From: Bradyrhizobium erythrophlei
Lineage (GTDB): Bacteria; Pseudomonadota; Alphaproteobacteria; Rhizobiales; Xanthobacteraceae
Length of the DNA stretch: 64,000 nt
Reading direction: 5' to 3'
Assembly (NCBI RefSeq): GCF_900142985.1
Contig: NZ_LT670849.1
Location: forward strand, 1,488,001 to 1,552,000
The first letter of the stretch is position 1; every line of letters starts with the position of its first letter. Both the position numbers and the translations under genes were made by a program. The notes under the pieces are model-generated. The model saw only the letters and a list, made by a program, of their open reading frames with translations, searched no databases and was not told the DNA's origin. Shown piece by piece: positions 42,698-51,032 of the stretch.

Positions 42698-43711
42698 ATG
42701 TGCGAATTCGAGTCGACTATTCTCTCGGCGAGCGCGGCGCCTGCGGGCGGCGACAAGTCCCGCGCCGACGCTCCGCCTCGCGTTCGACCGGTCAAAGGCG
42801 AAATAGGCTTCATCGGTCTTGGCCGCATGGGCACGGCCATGGCCGCAAATCTGACTGCCGCCGGACGGCCGGTGATTGCCTATGTCCGCCGGGAAAATCA
42901 GGTGGCGAGGTTGAAGGAGCTCGGGCTCAAGCCGACGACCGACTTTGGCGATCTCCTCGACTGCGAGCTTGTCATCAGCATGCTGCCCGACGATGACGCC
43001 GTACGCCACGTCGTGTTCGGCAGCAAGGAAGACCATTCGGGCGGCCTCGCCGACGGTCTGATGCAGGGCGCGATCCATCTTTCGATGAGTACGATCAGCA
43101 CCGCCTGCGCCGCCGAGCTCACCGCCGCCCACGCCGAAGCCGGCCAAGGCTACGTGGCTGCGCCGGTGTTCGGAAATCCGGAGGCCGCCAGGACGCGGCA
43201 ATTGTTCGTCGTGGCGGCCGGTGCGCCGGGCGATCTGGTGCGATGCCAGCCGATTTTCGATTGCCTCGGACAGCGGACATTCGCGGTTGGCGAGAACCCG
43301 CAGGAAGCCAACTTGATCAAACTGCTCGGCAACATGATGACCGCAACCGCGATCGAGATGATCGCGGAATCGGTTGCCGTGATACGCAAGCGCGGCCTGG
43401 ATCCCCAGCCGTTCATCGATATCATGACAAGCACGATGTTCGGCGGGCGCACGCACAGGATCTATGGCGAAAAGGTCGTCCGGCGCACTTACGCAGCTGG
43501 GTTCATATTGCCGCTCGTGCTCAAGGACGTTCGCCTCGCGCTTGCCGAAGCGGAGAAAGCCAGTACGCCGATGCCATCCGTGGGAGTGGTGCGCGACCGA
43601 TTGATTACGGCGATTGCGCGCGGTTACGACGGGCTCGACTGGACCGTTCTTGGCAAAGTCGCCGCCGAGGAAGCGGGCCTCGCCGACCCCTCTGAAACCG
43701 ACATTGAATGA
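42698..43711 (+). CDS. NAD(P)-dependent 3-hydroxyacid dehydrogenase family protein
   Basis: A 337-aa protein of the 6-phosphogluconate/3-hydroxyisobutyrate dehydrogenase family. The Rossmann motif GFIGLGRMGTAMAANL is near residues 36-51, and the catalytic Lys is in NLIKLLGNMM. It could be a 3-hydroxyisobutyrate, tartronate semialdehyde or glyoxylate/succinic semialdehyde reductase; the sequence does not decide. An N-terminal extension of about 30 residues is unusual. The ribosome site before ATG 42698 is weak. Confidence 0.85.
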   Translation: MCEFESTILSASAAPAGGDKSRADAPPRVRPVKGEIGFIGLGRMGTAMAANLTAAGRPVIAYVRRENQVARLKELGLKPTTDFGDLLDCELVISMLPDDDAVRHVVFGSKEDHSGGLADGLMQGAIHLSMSTISTACAAELTAAHAEAGQGYVAAPVFGNPEAARTRQLFVVAAGAPGDLVRCQPIFDCLGQRTFAVGENPQEANLIKLLGNMMTATAIEMIAESVAVIRKRGLDPQPFIDIMTSTMFGGRTHRIYGEKVVRRTYAAGFILPLVLKDVRLALAEAEKASTPMPSVGVVRDRLITAIARGYDGLDWTVLGKVAAEEAGLADPSETDIE

Positions 43712-43875
43712 GGCAGGGCGGACCGGGAGATGTCCGCATCATTGTGGCCCGTGCGTTCGTCTTGCGGACTTCTGAACCAAAGCCGCACTCGATCAATAAG
43801 TCCTCCAGCGTCCTTCCGATTCCGAAGCTCGAAACGTGCTTCCGCAAAATGATAGATAACTTCGGAATCAGGGCA

Positions 43876-44799
43876 CTAGTTCGCCGGCACCAGGGACGGA
43901 GCATTCGCGATGAAATTCCGTGTCGCCTTTCTCACTTTCTCGAACGCGCGCACTTCGATCTGGCGAATGCGTTCGCGCGAGACGCTGAATTTTTCCGCCA
44001 GCTGCTCGAGCGTTTCGGGTTCGTCGGCCAGATGCCGCGCCTCGAAAATCTGGCGCTCGCGCCCGCTGAGGACTTCCACCGCCGCTGCCAGTGCGTGGAG
44101 GCGGTGTTCCTTCTCGTCCTGTTCGACGACAATTGTCTCCGGCGACGGCGATGCGTCAACAAGCCGATCCTGCCATTCGCCGGCCTCGCCGTCTTCCTTG
44201 ATAGGTACATTGATCGATCTGTCGCCAACCAAGCGGCGATTCATCTCGACGACCTCTTGATCCGCGACATCGAGGTCCTTTGCGATCTTGGCGACGTGTT
44301 CCGGATGCAGGTCACCGGTCTCGAGCGCCGCAATCCGGATCTTGGCCGAGCGCAGCTTGAAAAACAGTTTGCGCTGCGCGGCGGTGGTTCCGATCTTCAC
44401 CAGCGACCAGGAACGCAGGATATAATCCTGGATCGACGCCTTGATCCACCACATCGCGTAGGTGGAGAAGCGAACGTCCCGTTCGGGTTCGAAGCGATTC
44501 AACGCCTGCATCAGGCCGACATTTCCCTCGGAAATGATTTCCGCCATCGGCAGACCGTAGCCGCGATATCCCATCGCGATCTTGACCGCGAGCCGCAGGT
44601 GGCTGGTTACGAGTTGATTGCCGGCTTCACGATCGCCCTGCTCGCGCCAGCGCTTGGCGAGCGTGTATTCCTGCTCCCGTTCGAGAATCGGGTAACGGCG
44701 AATATCCGCCAGATAGTCCTTGCCGAGCCCGGCGTCGGCGAGCGCCATGCTGCGCCCGGCTCGCTTCGTGATCTCGCGGACTTGTCCTTCGATACCCAT
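43876..44799 (-). CDS. rpoH: RNA polymerase sigma-32 factor
   Basis: A 307-aa sigma-70 family factor of the RpoH group. Region 2 includes FSTYAMWWIKASIQDYILRS, followed by the RpoH box AAQRKLFFKLR, then region 4 with LEQLAEKFSVSRERIRQIE. It directs transcription of heat-shock and protein-quality genes. The ATG at 44799 has GGGAG about 8 nt upstream; an upstream in-frame ATG at 44862 lacks this. No ROSE-type thermometer is evident in the leader. A dyad promoter (site D) of the shared type lies just upstream, which would link rpoH to the same regulon. Bradyrhizobia typically hold several rpoH copies. Confidence 0.92.
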   Translation of the reverse strand: MGIEGQVREITKRAGRSMALADAGLGKDYLADIRRYPILEREQEYTLAKRWREQGDREAGNQLVTSHLRLAVKIAMGYRGYGLPMAEIISEGNVGLMQALNRFEPERDVRFSTYAMWWIKASIQDYILRSWSLVKIGTTAAQRKLFFKLRSAKIRIAALETGDLHPEHVAKIAKDLDVADQEVVEMNRRLVGDRSINVPIKEDGEAGEWQDRLVDASPSPETIVVEQDEKEHRLHALAAAVEVLSGRERQIFEARHLADEPETLEQLAEKFSVSRERIRQIEVRAFEKVRKATRNFIANAPSLVPAN

Positions 44800-44862
44800 G
44801 CCAATCGCTCCCGCTAAAAGAGTTTCAAGTCGCCGACTTCGACAACTCAGCGTCATGCCCAA

Positions 44863-44905
44863 AAGATAGGGGAATTGGCCGGCAGGCTATTAAATTGCCG
44901 GTTAG
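44863..44905 (-). promoter_or_regulatory. Dyad/-10 promoter for rpoH (site D)
   Basis: On the minus strand: CTAAC-N6-TTTAA dyad (44890-44905), AATTTA core, then CTATCT at 44864-44869 with 21-nt spacing (the 22-nt frame reads TATCTT). About 65 nt upstream of the start codon. Confidence 0.55.
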
Positions 44906-45098
44906 GAAACTAACTTCGGATTCAATCGCGCGCACGTTCGTTGGCTACATACAGCGCCCGCCCTGCGATCCTCGACCCGAGCCAGCCATAACGGATCAGC
45001 GATCGATCGGCTCCTTTTGATCGAAAGCACGACACCAATCCGCGCGCGCGCGCGTTCGCAATCACGTGCTGCTCCATGCAGGCCGCACGCCGTGATGT
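44906..45098. other. Intergenic stretch between the divergent rpoH and secreted-protein promoters
   Basis: Roughly 190 bases with no gene; part of the 485-base gap between rpoH and the next gene. It includes a short alternating CG run at about 45041-45055. Nothing else recognised. Confidence 0.5.
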
Positions 45099-45141
45099 CT
45101 AAAACCGTATTTAATTGTGCAGTGCGATGCGCTGCCTAGAT
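45099..45141 (+). promoter_or_regulatory. Dyad/-10 promoter for small secreted protein (site C)
   Basis: CTAAA-N6-TTTAA dyad (45099-45114) with TATTTA core, then CTAGAT (45136-45141) exactly 22 nt later. The leader to ATG 45285 is about 140 nt. Confidence 0.6.
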
Positions 45142-45284
45142 CACGTCTGGAGCACAGCAAGGCTCTCGACACGCGCGATGCACGTCGCATCGGAACGCAC
45201 CTCTCGGTCTTCACCCGGAAGCGAACGCGCCTTCAGGCGCGGCGGCATCGCGCTGCCTGCACAATTGAATCTATGGAGATGACA

Positions 45285-45545
45285 ATGCGAAAGACGATGG
45301 TATCCGCGCTCGGCATTCTGCTGATTGCCGGATCGGCAGCCCTGACCACTTCAGCCTCTGCGCGACCGGCTCACCGGACGGCTGCAAACGAGCTGTTCCA
45401 AAACAGCTACAATTCGATTGATGGTACTGCCAGCACTTCCTGCAGCCACGAACCGGGAAATCCCTACACTCCCGAAACAGACTACATGGCCTGGTCGGCC
45501 TGGCGCGCTCACGGTGCCTGGGATAGCCGCAACGATTGTCGATAA
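45285..45545 (+). CDS. Small secreted protein, AxA-xxH family
   Basis: An 86-aa protein with signal peptide (MRKTMVSALGILLIAGSAAL then TTSASA), mature start RPAHRTAANELFQN, and two Cys (TSCSHEP, RNDCR). The ATG at 45285 has GGAG 6 nt upstream; the leader ATGGAGATGACA just before it is nearly identical to that of the 54896 gene. It shares layout with the proteins at 34041, 42071, 54181 and 54896. It is preceded by promoter site C and followed by a strong terminator. Function unknown. Confidence 0.72.
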   Translation: MRKTMVSALGILLIAGSAALTTSASARPAHRTAANELFQNSYNSIDGTASTSCSHEPGNPYTPETDYMAWSAWRAHGAWDSRNDCR

Positions 45546-45583
45546 GCGGCATATCAGGACCCGGGCGCAATTCCGGCGGAATA

Positions 45584-45613
45584 AAAAAGGGCGGCCAAAA
45601 GGCCGCCCTTTTT
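45584..45613. terminator. Bidirectional intrinsic terminator
   Basis: AAAAAGGGCGGCC (45584-45596), loop AAAA, GGCCGCCCTTTTT (45601-45613): a GC-rich stem with a T-run on both strands. It serves the convergent genes at 45285-45545 and 45640-46230. Confidence 0.92.
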
Positions 45614-45639
45614 GTTTTCGAAAGATCAACGACAGGCGA

Positions 45640-46230
45640 TCACTTCGATGCGGTCTTTTCCGCGGCAAGTTTCGACGCCCGATCGCGGTGATCCACGATC
45701 TTCGGCAACGTCGCCCGCGCAAAGTCCTTGAGCGCCTGATCGCTACCATTCTCGATCTCATTGCGGAACAGCGCCTCGTTTCCCTTCTGGTAGTCGACCT
45801 GGCCTTCGATGTAATCGCGGTCGAGCGCGCGACCACGCTCCGCCTTCAGCGAGGCGATCATCGTGTCGTAGGCGCCGTGCAGAAGGGTATTTGGGGGCGC
45901 CTCGACATTCTTGTTCGCCAGAATCTTGTTTAACGCATCGACGACGGGGATATGGGTGACCACCATCAGATGGGCATAGTCGCGAATTTCCGCTGTCGTG
46001 GCGCCCTTCTCGGCAATACGGCCGGAGTCGACCTGGAAGGGAGCTCCGAGATTGGCCTGGGCCACGAAGTTGTAATCGACCGGGCTGAGCGCTGTCGCGG
46101 CGGGCTGTGTGGACGAGCCGCTACTTTGCGCCTGTGACGGGATCGCGCCGGTGACGAGGACGAGCGCGGCCAGCGCGCTCGATATCACGACGGCCTTCTT
46201 GCAGCGGGTTAAGGGATTTTTGATCGGCAT
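45640..46230 (-). CDS. DUF4142 exported protein
   Basis: A 196-aa exported protein with a signal peptide (cleavage near PSQAQ) and a DUF4142 helical-bundle domain: DYNFVAQANLGAPFQVDSGR, EIRDYAHLMVVTHIPV and DRDYIEGQVDYQKGNEALF. The ATG at 46230 has GGAGG 5 nt upstream; an ATG at 46260 is less likely. DUF4142 resembles the ferritin-like/DUF305 group of periplasmic proteins, and its function is unknown. It converges on the 45285 gene at a shared terminator. Confidence 0.85.
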   Translation of the reverse strand: MPIKNPLTRCKKAVVISSALAALVLVTGAIPSQAQSSGSSTQPAATALSPVDYNFVAQANLGAPFQVDSGRIAEKGATTAEIRDYAHLMVVTHIPVVDALNKILANKNVEAPPNTLLHGAYDTMIASLKAERGRALDRDYIEGQVDYQKGNEALFRNEIENGSDQALKDFARATLPKIVDHRDRASKLAAEKTASK

Positions 46231-46506
46231 TACAGCCTCCTTGTTGCGGGTTACGGACATTCGAAAATGTAATTCGGCGACACGGCAGCTTTTTCGAATT
46301 CGACCGACCGCCCGATCAACGCGTAACCCGATCGCGTGATTGACGCTTCAGGCCTCGGCCACCACGTCCACCTGCACGGTTCGCCGGACTATTGTCGGAT
46401 TTGCCCGATCCCGGTGCGATCCGTTGCGCGCGGCACATTGTCAGCCGGCCTATCCGGACCGATATCGACACCGAATTGTGATCAAACGCGGGGGAATCCG
46501 GCGAAC

Positions 46507-47739
46507 ATGACCAGCACCTTTGACTTCAACGACAGGTTTTCCCAGCTCATCGCGGAGATGAAGCTGGATGGCCGCTATCGCACGTTCGCCCAGCTGGAAC
46601 GGATCGCGGGCGAGTTCCCGCAGGCCCTCTGGCGCCACCCGGACGGTTCGAGTCGCCGGGTGACGGTGTGGTGTAGCAACGACTATCTCGGCATGGGCCA
46701 GCACGGCGACGTGACGGCGGCCATGCACCGCGCCATCGACCGTTCGGGCGCGGGCACCGGTGGCACCCGCAATATCTCCGGCACCAATCTGGTACATGTG
46801 CAACTGGAGACCGAACTCGCCGATCTGCACGGCAAGGAAGCCGCCCTGATCTTCACTTCGGGGTGGGTGTCGAATCTCGCCGCCCTCGGCACGCTTGGCC
46901 GCCTGCTGCCCGGCTGCGCGATATTCTCCGACGCGCTCAATCATAATTCCATGATCGAAGGTATTCGCCGCTCCGGAGCGGAACGCTTCATCTTCCGCCA
47001 CAACGATGTCGCCCACCTCGACGAGCTCTTGGGCGCCGTCGATCCCGCGCGTCCCAAGATCGTGGCTTTCGAAAGCGTCTACAGCATGGACGGCGATATC
47101 GCGCCGATTGCCGCGATCTGCGAGGTTGCAGAGAAGCATGGGGCGATCACCTATCTCGACGAGGTCCACGCGGTCGGCCTGTACGGCCCGCGTGGCGGCG
47201 GTATCGCCGAACGCGATGGCGTAACCCATCGCGTGACCTTGATCGAGGGCACGCTTGCGAAGGCCTTCGGAGTCATGGGAGGCTATGTCGCAGGCTCTGC
47301 ACTCATGATCGATATTATCCGCAGTTTCGCCGACAGCTTCATTTTCACGACCTCGCTCTCGCCGCATCTCGCGGCGGGCGCGCTCGCCGCCGTGCGGCAC
47401 CTCAAGAACAACGGCGACCTGCGGTTGCGCCAGCGACGCAACGTCGAAAAGCTCAAGTCGATGCTGCTCGACGCCGGGATGCCGGTGCTCGACAGCCCGA
47501 GCCACATCCTGCCGCTGATGATCGGCGATTCGCACCGCTGCCGCCTGACAAGCGAGTTGCTTCTCGCCGAGCACGGCATCTACATTCAGCCGATCAACTA
47601 TCCGACGGTCCCCCGAGGGCGGGAGCGGCTGCGCATCACACCCTCACCGTTTCACGCGGATGAACACATGACGCATCTATTGAATGCGTTGCTGGCTGTC
47701 CGTTCAAGAATCGACTGGCCGCTGGCGAAGGCGGCCTGA
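46507..47739 (+). CDS. hemA: 5-aminolevulinate synthase
   Basis: A 410-aa PLP enzyme that condenses glycine and succinyl-CoA to 5-aminolevulinate, the first step of haem synthesis in alphaproteobacteria. Seen: [23 protein letters not shown], the cofactor region [12 protein letters not shown], and PLP-Lys252 in [12 protein letters not shown]. The start at 46507 follows GGGGGAA at a rather long distance. It is 21 nt upstream of cydA, so this hemA is probably co-transcribed with the cytochrome bd genes and supplies haem for them. The organism likely has another hemA elsewhere. Confidence 0.92.
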   Translation: MTSTFDFNDRFSQLIAEMKLDGRYRTFAQLERIAGEFPQALWRHPDGSSRRVTVWCSNDYLGMGQHGDVTAAMHRAIDRSGAGTGGTRNISGTNLVHVQLETELADLHGKEAALIFTSGWVSNLAALGTLGRLLPGCAIFSDALNHNSMIEGIRRSGAERFIFRHNDVAHLDELLGAVDPARPKIVAFESVYSMDGDIAPIAAICEVAEKHGAITYLDEVHAVGLYGPRGGGIAERDGVTHRVTLIEGTLAKAFGVMGGYVAGSALMIDIIRSFADSFIFTTSLSPHLAAGALAAVRHLKNNGDLRLRQRRNVEKLKSMLLDAGMPVLDSPSHILPLMIGDSHRCRLTSELLLAEHGIYIQPINYPTVPRGRERLRITPSPFHADEHMTHLLNALLAVRSRIDWPLAKAA

Positions 47740-47760
47740 TTTCAAAAGAAGCGAGGAACC

Positions 47761-49182
47761 ATGTTCGGCCTGACAGCTCTGGAGCTCGCACGAATCCAGT
47801 TCGGCTTCACGATCTCTTTCCACATTATTTTCCCGGCGATTTCGATCGGGCTCGCAAGCTATCTGACCGTTCTGGAAGGCCTGTGGCTCTGGAAGAAAGA
47901 CGACGTATACCTCGAACTCTATCGTTTCTGGTCGCAGATCTTCGCGGTAACGTTCGCAATGGGCGTCGTATCCGGCCTGGTGATGGCCTATCAGTTCGGC
48001 ACCAACTGGAGTCATTACTCGGCTTTCGCGGGAAGCATCACCGGGCCACTCCTCAGCTACGAGGTGTTGACCGCCTTCTTTCTAGAGGCGGGCTTTCTGG
48101 GCGTCATGCTGTTCGGCTGGAAAAAGGTCGGACCTGGCCTGCATTTCTATGCCACGATGATGGTCGCGCTCGGGACACTTATCTCCGCGACGTGGATTAT
48201 CTCCTCCAACAGCTGGATGCAGACGCCGCAAGGCTTCGAGGTCATCAATGGGCGCGTGGTGCCCGTTGACTGGCTGAAGGTGGTCCTCAATCCATCGTTT
48301 CCCTATCGCCTTGTCCATATGACGATAGCCGCCTATCTGGCCACCGCACTCATTGTCGGAGCATCGGGTGCGTGGCACCTGCTCAGGCGCCGTGACACAC
48401 CTGCCGTACGCACGATGCTGTCGATGGCCATGTGGATGGTCCTTGTGGTTGCACCCGTGCAAATCGCTGTTGGCGACGCGCACGGAATCAACACACGCGA
48501 GCACCAGCCCGCCAAGATCGCCGCCGTCGAAGGCCACTGGGAGAATACGCCCGGCGCGAGCGTGCCATTGATCCTGTTCGGCTTGCCTGACATGACGGCT
48601 GAAACCACGCGCTATGCGCTCGAGCTGCCCCATCTCGGCAGCCTGATCCTGACGCACAGCTGGAACGGCCAGATTGCCGGGTTGAAGGATTTTGCGCCGG
48701 AAGATCGTCCGAACTCGACGATCGTGTTCTGGACCTTTCGTATCATGGTCGGACTGGGTTTCCTGATGCTGCTGCTCGGCCTTTGGGGCGCGTGGGCGAG
48801 ATGGCGCAACGCGCTGTTCGAATCCAGAATGTTTCTGCGCTTCGCCCTGGTTATGGGCCCGGCCGGCCTGATCGCAATTCTAGCCGGCTGGTTGACCACG
48901 GAGATCGGCCGCCAGCCCTGGGTTGTCTATGGCGTAATGCGGACCAGGGATGCCGTTTCGAACCACTCGGCCCTTGAGATGTCGGTGACGCTGATCTTGT
49001 TCATCGTGCTCTATACCGGCGTGTTCGGAACCGGTATCCGCTACCTGCTGCAGCTGATTGCGCGAGGCCCCGAACCGCTCGACGGTCACGAACCGAGCCC
49101 CGAAACCGGCAGGCCGGCCCGTCCGCTGTCCGCGGTTCCGGATCGTCTCGACACATCGATTATGGGAAGCGACGGGAGATAA
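47761..49182 (+). CDS. cydA: Cytochrome bd quinol oxidase subunit I
   Basis: A 473-aa membrane subunit of cytochrome bd oxidase, which oxidises quinol and reduces O2 to water. Seen: the N-terminal LARIQFGFTISFHIIFPA with haem-ligand His21, FAVTFAMGVVSGLVMAYQFG, a region near GDAHGINTREHQPAKIAA, and a late GRQPWVVYGVMRTRDAVS. The short Q-loop suggests the cyanide-insensitive CioA type. It is preceded by hemA and followed by cydB and a small CydX-like gene. Confidence 0.93.
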   Translation: MFGLTALELARIQFGFTISFHIIFPAISIGLASYLTVLEGLWLWKKDDVYLELYRFWSQIFAVTFAMGVVSGLVMAYQFGTNWSHYSAFAGSITGPLLSYEVLTAFFLEAGFLGVMLFGWKKVGPGLHFYATMMVALGTLISATWIISSNSWMQTPQGFEVINGRVVPVDWLKVVLNPSFPYRLVHMTIAAYLATALIVGASGAWHLLRRRDTPAVRTMLSMAMWMVLVVAPVQIAVGDAHGINTREHQPAKIAAVEGHWENTPGASVPLILFGLPDMTAETTRYALELPHLGSLILTHSWNGQIAGLKDFAPEDRPNSTIVFWTFRIMVGLGFLMLLLGLWGAWARWRNALFESRMFLRFALVMGPAGLIAILAGWLTTEIGRQPWVVYGVMRTRDAVSNHSALEMSVTLILFIVLYTGVFGTGIRYLLQLIARGPEPLDGHEPSPETGRPARPLSAVPDRLDTSIMGSDGR

Positions 49183-49187
49183 ATGCG

Positions 49188-50195
49188 ATGGGAATCGATC
49201 TTCCGCTGATCTGGGCGCTCATCATTGCCTTCGGCCTGATGATGTATGTCGTGATGGATGGTTTCGATCTGGGGATCGGCATCCTGTTCCCGTTCATCCG
49301 CGATCGGGTCGACCGCGACACCATGGTGAACACGGTGGCGCCGGTCTGGGACGGCAACGAAACCTGGCTGGTGCTCGGCGGCGCGGCGCTGATGGGCGCC
49401 TTCCCGCTCGCCTATTCGGTGCTGCTCAGCGCCCTCTACATCCCGCTGTTCTTCATGCTGATGGGATTGATCCTGCGCGGCGTCGCCTTTGAATTCCGTT
49501 TCAAGGCGCATGAAGCGCACCAGTCGCTGTGGGATATCTCCTTTGCTGCGGGCTCCTACCTGGCGGCGTTTTCCCAGGGCGTAGCCCTTGGAGCCTTCAT
49601 CAACGGCTTCAAGATGTCGGGCACGACCTATGTCGGCGGCAGCTTCGATTGGCTGACGCCGTTCAGCCTCTTTACAGGCTTCGGCCTCATCATCGCCTAC
49701 GCGCTGCTTGGCAGCACCTGGCTGATCATGAAGACCGAGGGAACGCTGCAGCATCGCCTGAAATCGATGACGCGTCCGATCTCGCTTGGCGTGCTTGCCG
49801 CGATCGTCATCGTCAGTCTGTGGACGCCGGCCCAGCATCCAGACGTGGCGGCGCGCTGGTTCTCGTTCCCCAACATCATCCTGTTTTCGCCTGTGCCCGT
49901 CCTTGTCGTCGTCACCACGTTAGCCATTCAGCGTGTGATCCGAGGCGAAACCCACGCGGCTCCGTTCGGGCTTACGCTGTTCCTCCTGTTCCTGGGCTAC
50001 ACCGGCCTTGCGATCAGCCTGTGGCCGAACATCATTCCACCGTCGATCTCGATCGACGAGGCGGCTGCGCCGCCGCAAAGCATGGGCTTCGCGCTCGTCG
50101 GCGCGCTCTTCGTCATCCCCTTCATTCTCGGCTACACCGCGATGACGTACTACGTCTTCCGCGGCAAGGTTAAGGCCGGCGAGGGCTACCACTGA
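49188..50195 (+). CDS. cydB: Cytochrome bd quinol oxidase subunit II
   Basis: A 335-aa membrane protein with eight to nine helices, subunit II of cytochrome bd oxidase. Seen: LPLIWALIIAFGLMMYVVMD and APVWDGNETWLVLGGAALMG, typical of CydB/CioB. The start follows the cydA stop by 5 nt. The stop overlaps the start of the 46-aa CydX-like gene (TGATG), so all three are coupled. Confidence 0.93.
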   Translation: MGIDLPLIWALIIAFGLMMYVVMDGFDLGIGILFPFIRDRVDRDTMVNTVAPVWDGNETWLVLGGAALMGAFPLAYSVLLSALYIPLFFMLMGLILRGVAFEFRFKAHEAHQSLWDISFAAGSYLAAFSQGVALGAFINGFKMSGTTYVGGSFDWLTPFSLFTGFGLIIAYALLGSTWLIMKTEGTLQHRLKSMTRPISLGVLAAIVIVSLWTPAQHPDVAARWFSFPNIILFSPVPVLVVVTTLAIQRVIRGETHAAPFGLTLFLLFLGYTGLAISLWPNIIPPSISIDEAAAPPQSMGFALVGALFVIPFILGYTAMTYYVFRGKVKAGEGYH

Positions 50196-50335
50196 TGCCG
50201 GCGCTCGCGACATGGAAGCTACAGCTCCGCCGCGTCGGTTGGCTTGTGGTCATCTGGGCGTTGAGCGTCATCACGCTGGGTGTGGTTGCGGGCCTGTTCA
50301 GGGGATTGATGACGCTTGCAGGCCTGACGCTTTGA
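50195..50335 (+). CDS. CydX-like small membrane protein (DUF2474 type)
   Basis: A 46-aa protein with one membrane helix (RVGWLVVIWALSVITLGVVA), overlapping the cydB stop by 1 nt (TGATG). Position, length and composition fit the DUF2474 proteins that follow cydAB/cioAB and stabilise the oxidase, as CydX does in E. coli. It is shorter than the usual gene-finding cut-off, so it can be missed. Confidence 0.82.
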   Translation: MPALATWKLQLRRVGWLVVIWALSVITLGVVAGLFRGLMTLAGLTL

Positions 50336-50579
50336 CGGCAACGCCCCTGTCCGATCGGATCTGAAGCGCCAGCGAGAAATCGCGAAACCAAAGGATAGTC
50401 TTCCGATCCCAATGGCTGCTCGAACAACACCTCCGCTTGATTGAGGCGACGGCCGGCGCTGTGTAGCTTTTTCCATGAAGCTTGGCGCTCATCGGGAACT
50501 AGGCTCCGAGGGAAAACCGCGCCAGGCCGTTTCGGCCAGAAGAACAACATATCGCAAGCGACAGCGAGAGGAGACGAAG

Positions 50580-50810
50580 ATGATCCGTAACTTCCCAGTT
50601 CGCAATTCGAGCCGCTGCACGGTTTGCAGCGGAAGGTTCGGTCTCGTCCGGTATTACTCGTGGCAGACCGCCACTTGTTCCAGAACGTGCGCCGGACGCC
50701 TCAGAGACCGCTGCGAGAGCGACCGCAGATGGCTCGCGTATGCGACGCCGATTGCCCCGCTGTCTTGCCTCGCCTCAGGATCGGTCCCCGAAACATACCA
50801 AGGTATGTAG
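50580..50810 (+). CDS. Small Cys-rich protein
   Basis: A 76-aa protein with a CTVCSG pair followed by CSRTCAG and two later Cys, a zinc-binding layout resembling the 35212 protein. GAGGAG lies about 7 nt upstream of the ATG. Its last codons overlap the ACC-AA-GGT repeat at 50794-50807, and the stop is inside it. No known family. It might be a short regulator or metal-binding protein. Confidence 0.5.
   Translation: MIRNFPVRNSSRCTVCSGRFGLVRYYSWQTATCSRTCAGRLRDRCESDRRWLAYATPIAPLSCLASGSVPETYQGM
50794..50807 (+). promoter_or_regulatory. ACC-AA-GGT inverted repeat (copy 4)
   Basis: CATACC-AA-GGTATG, perfect 6-bp arms, overlapping the 3' end of the small Cys-rich gene and 226 nt upstream of the catalase-like operon. 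Confidence 0.55.
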
Positions 50811-51032
50811 TCTCTCAATCCATGAGTTGGCTGGACGGACCCCATCACAGACAGGACATTAAGCGTAGTTCAAGTGCGGTTCGAAGTTCTCCGGCGCTGG
50901 CATGGAAATCGAATTCCCAAGTCGGTTTTCCCCTCCCCCTGCCCCCCACAATCGACTTGGGCGCGGCCGGCCATCACGACCCCCTGATGGCCGGCTGCCC
51001 TTTCGCCGCAAGTAGCAGACCTTCGAGCGCAG

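Noticed and set aside
46450..47574. Long open frame opposite hemA on the minus strand
   Set aside because: It has no recognisable domain and mirrors a well-supported gene; high GC makes such frames common.
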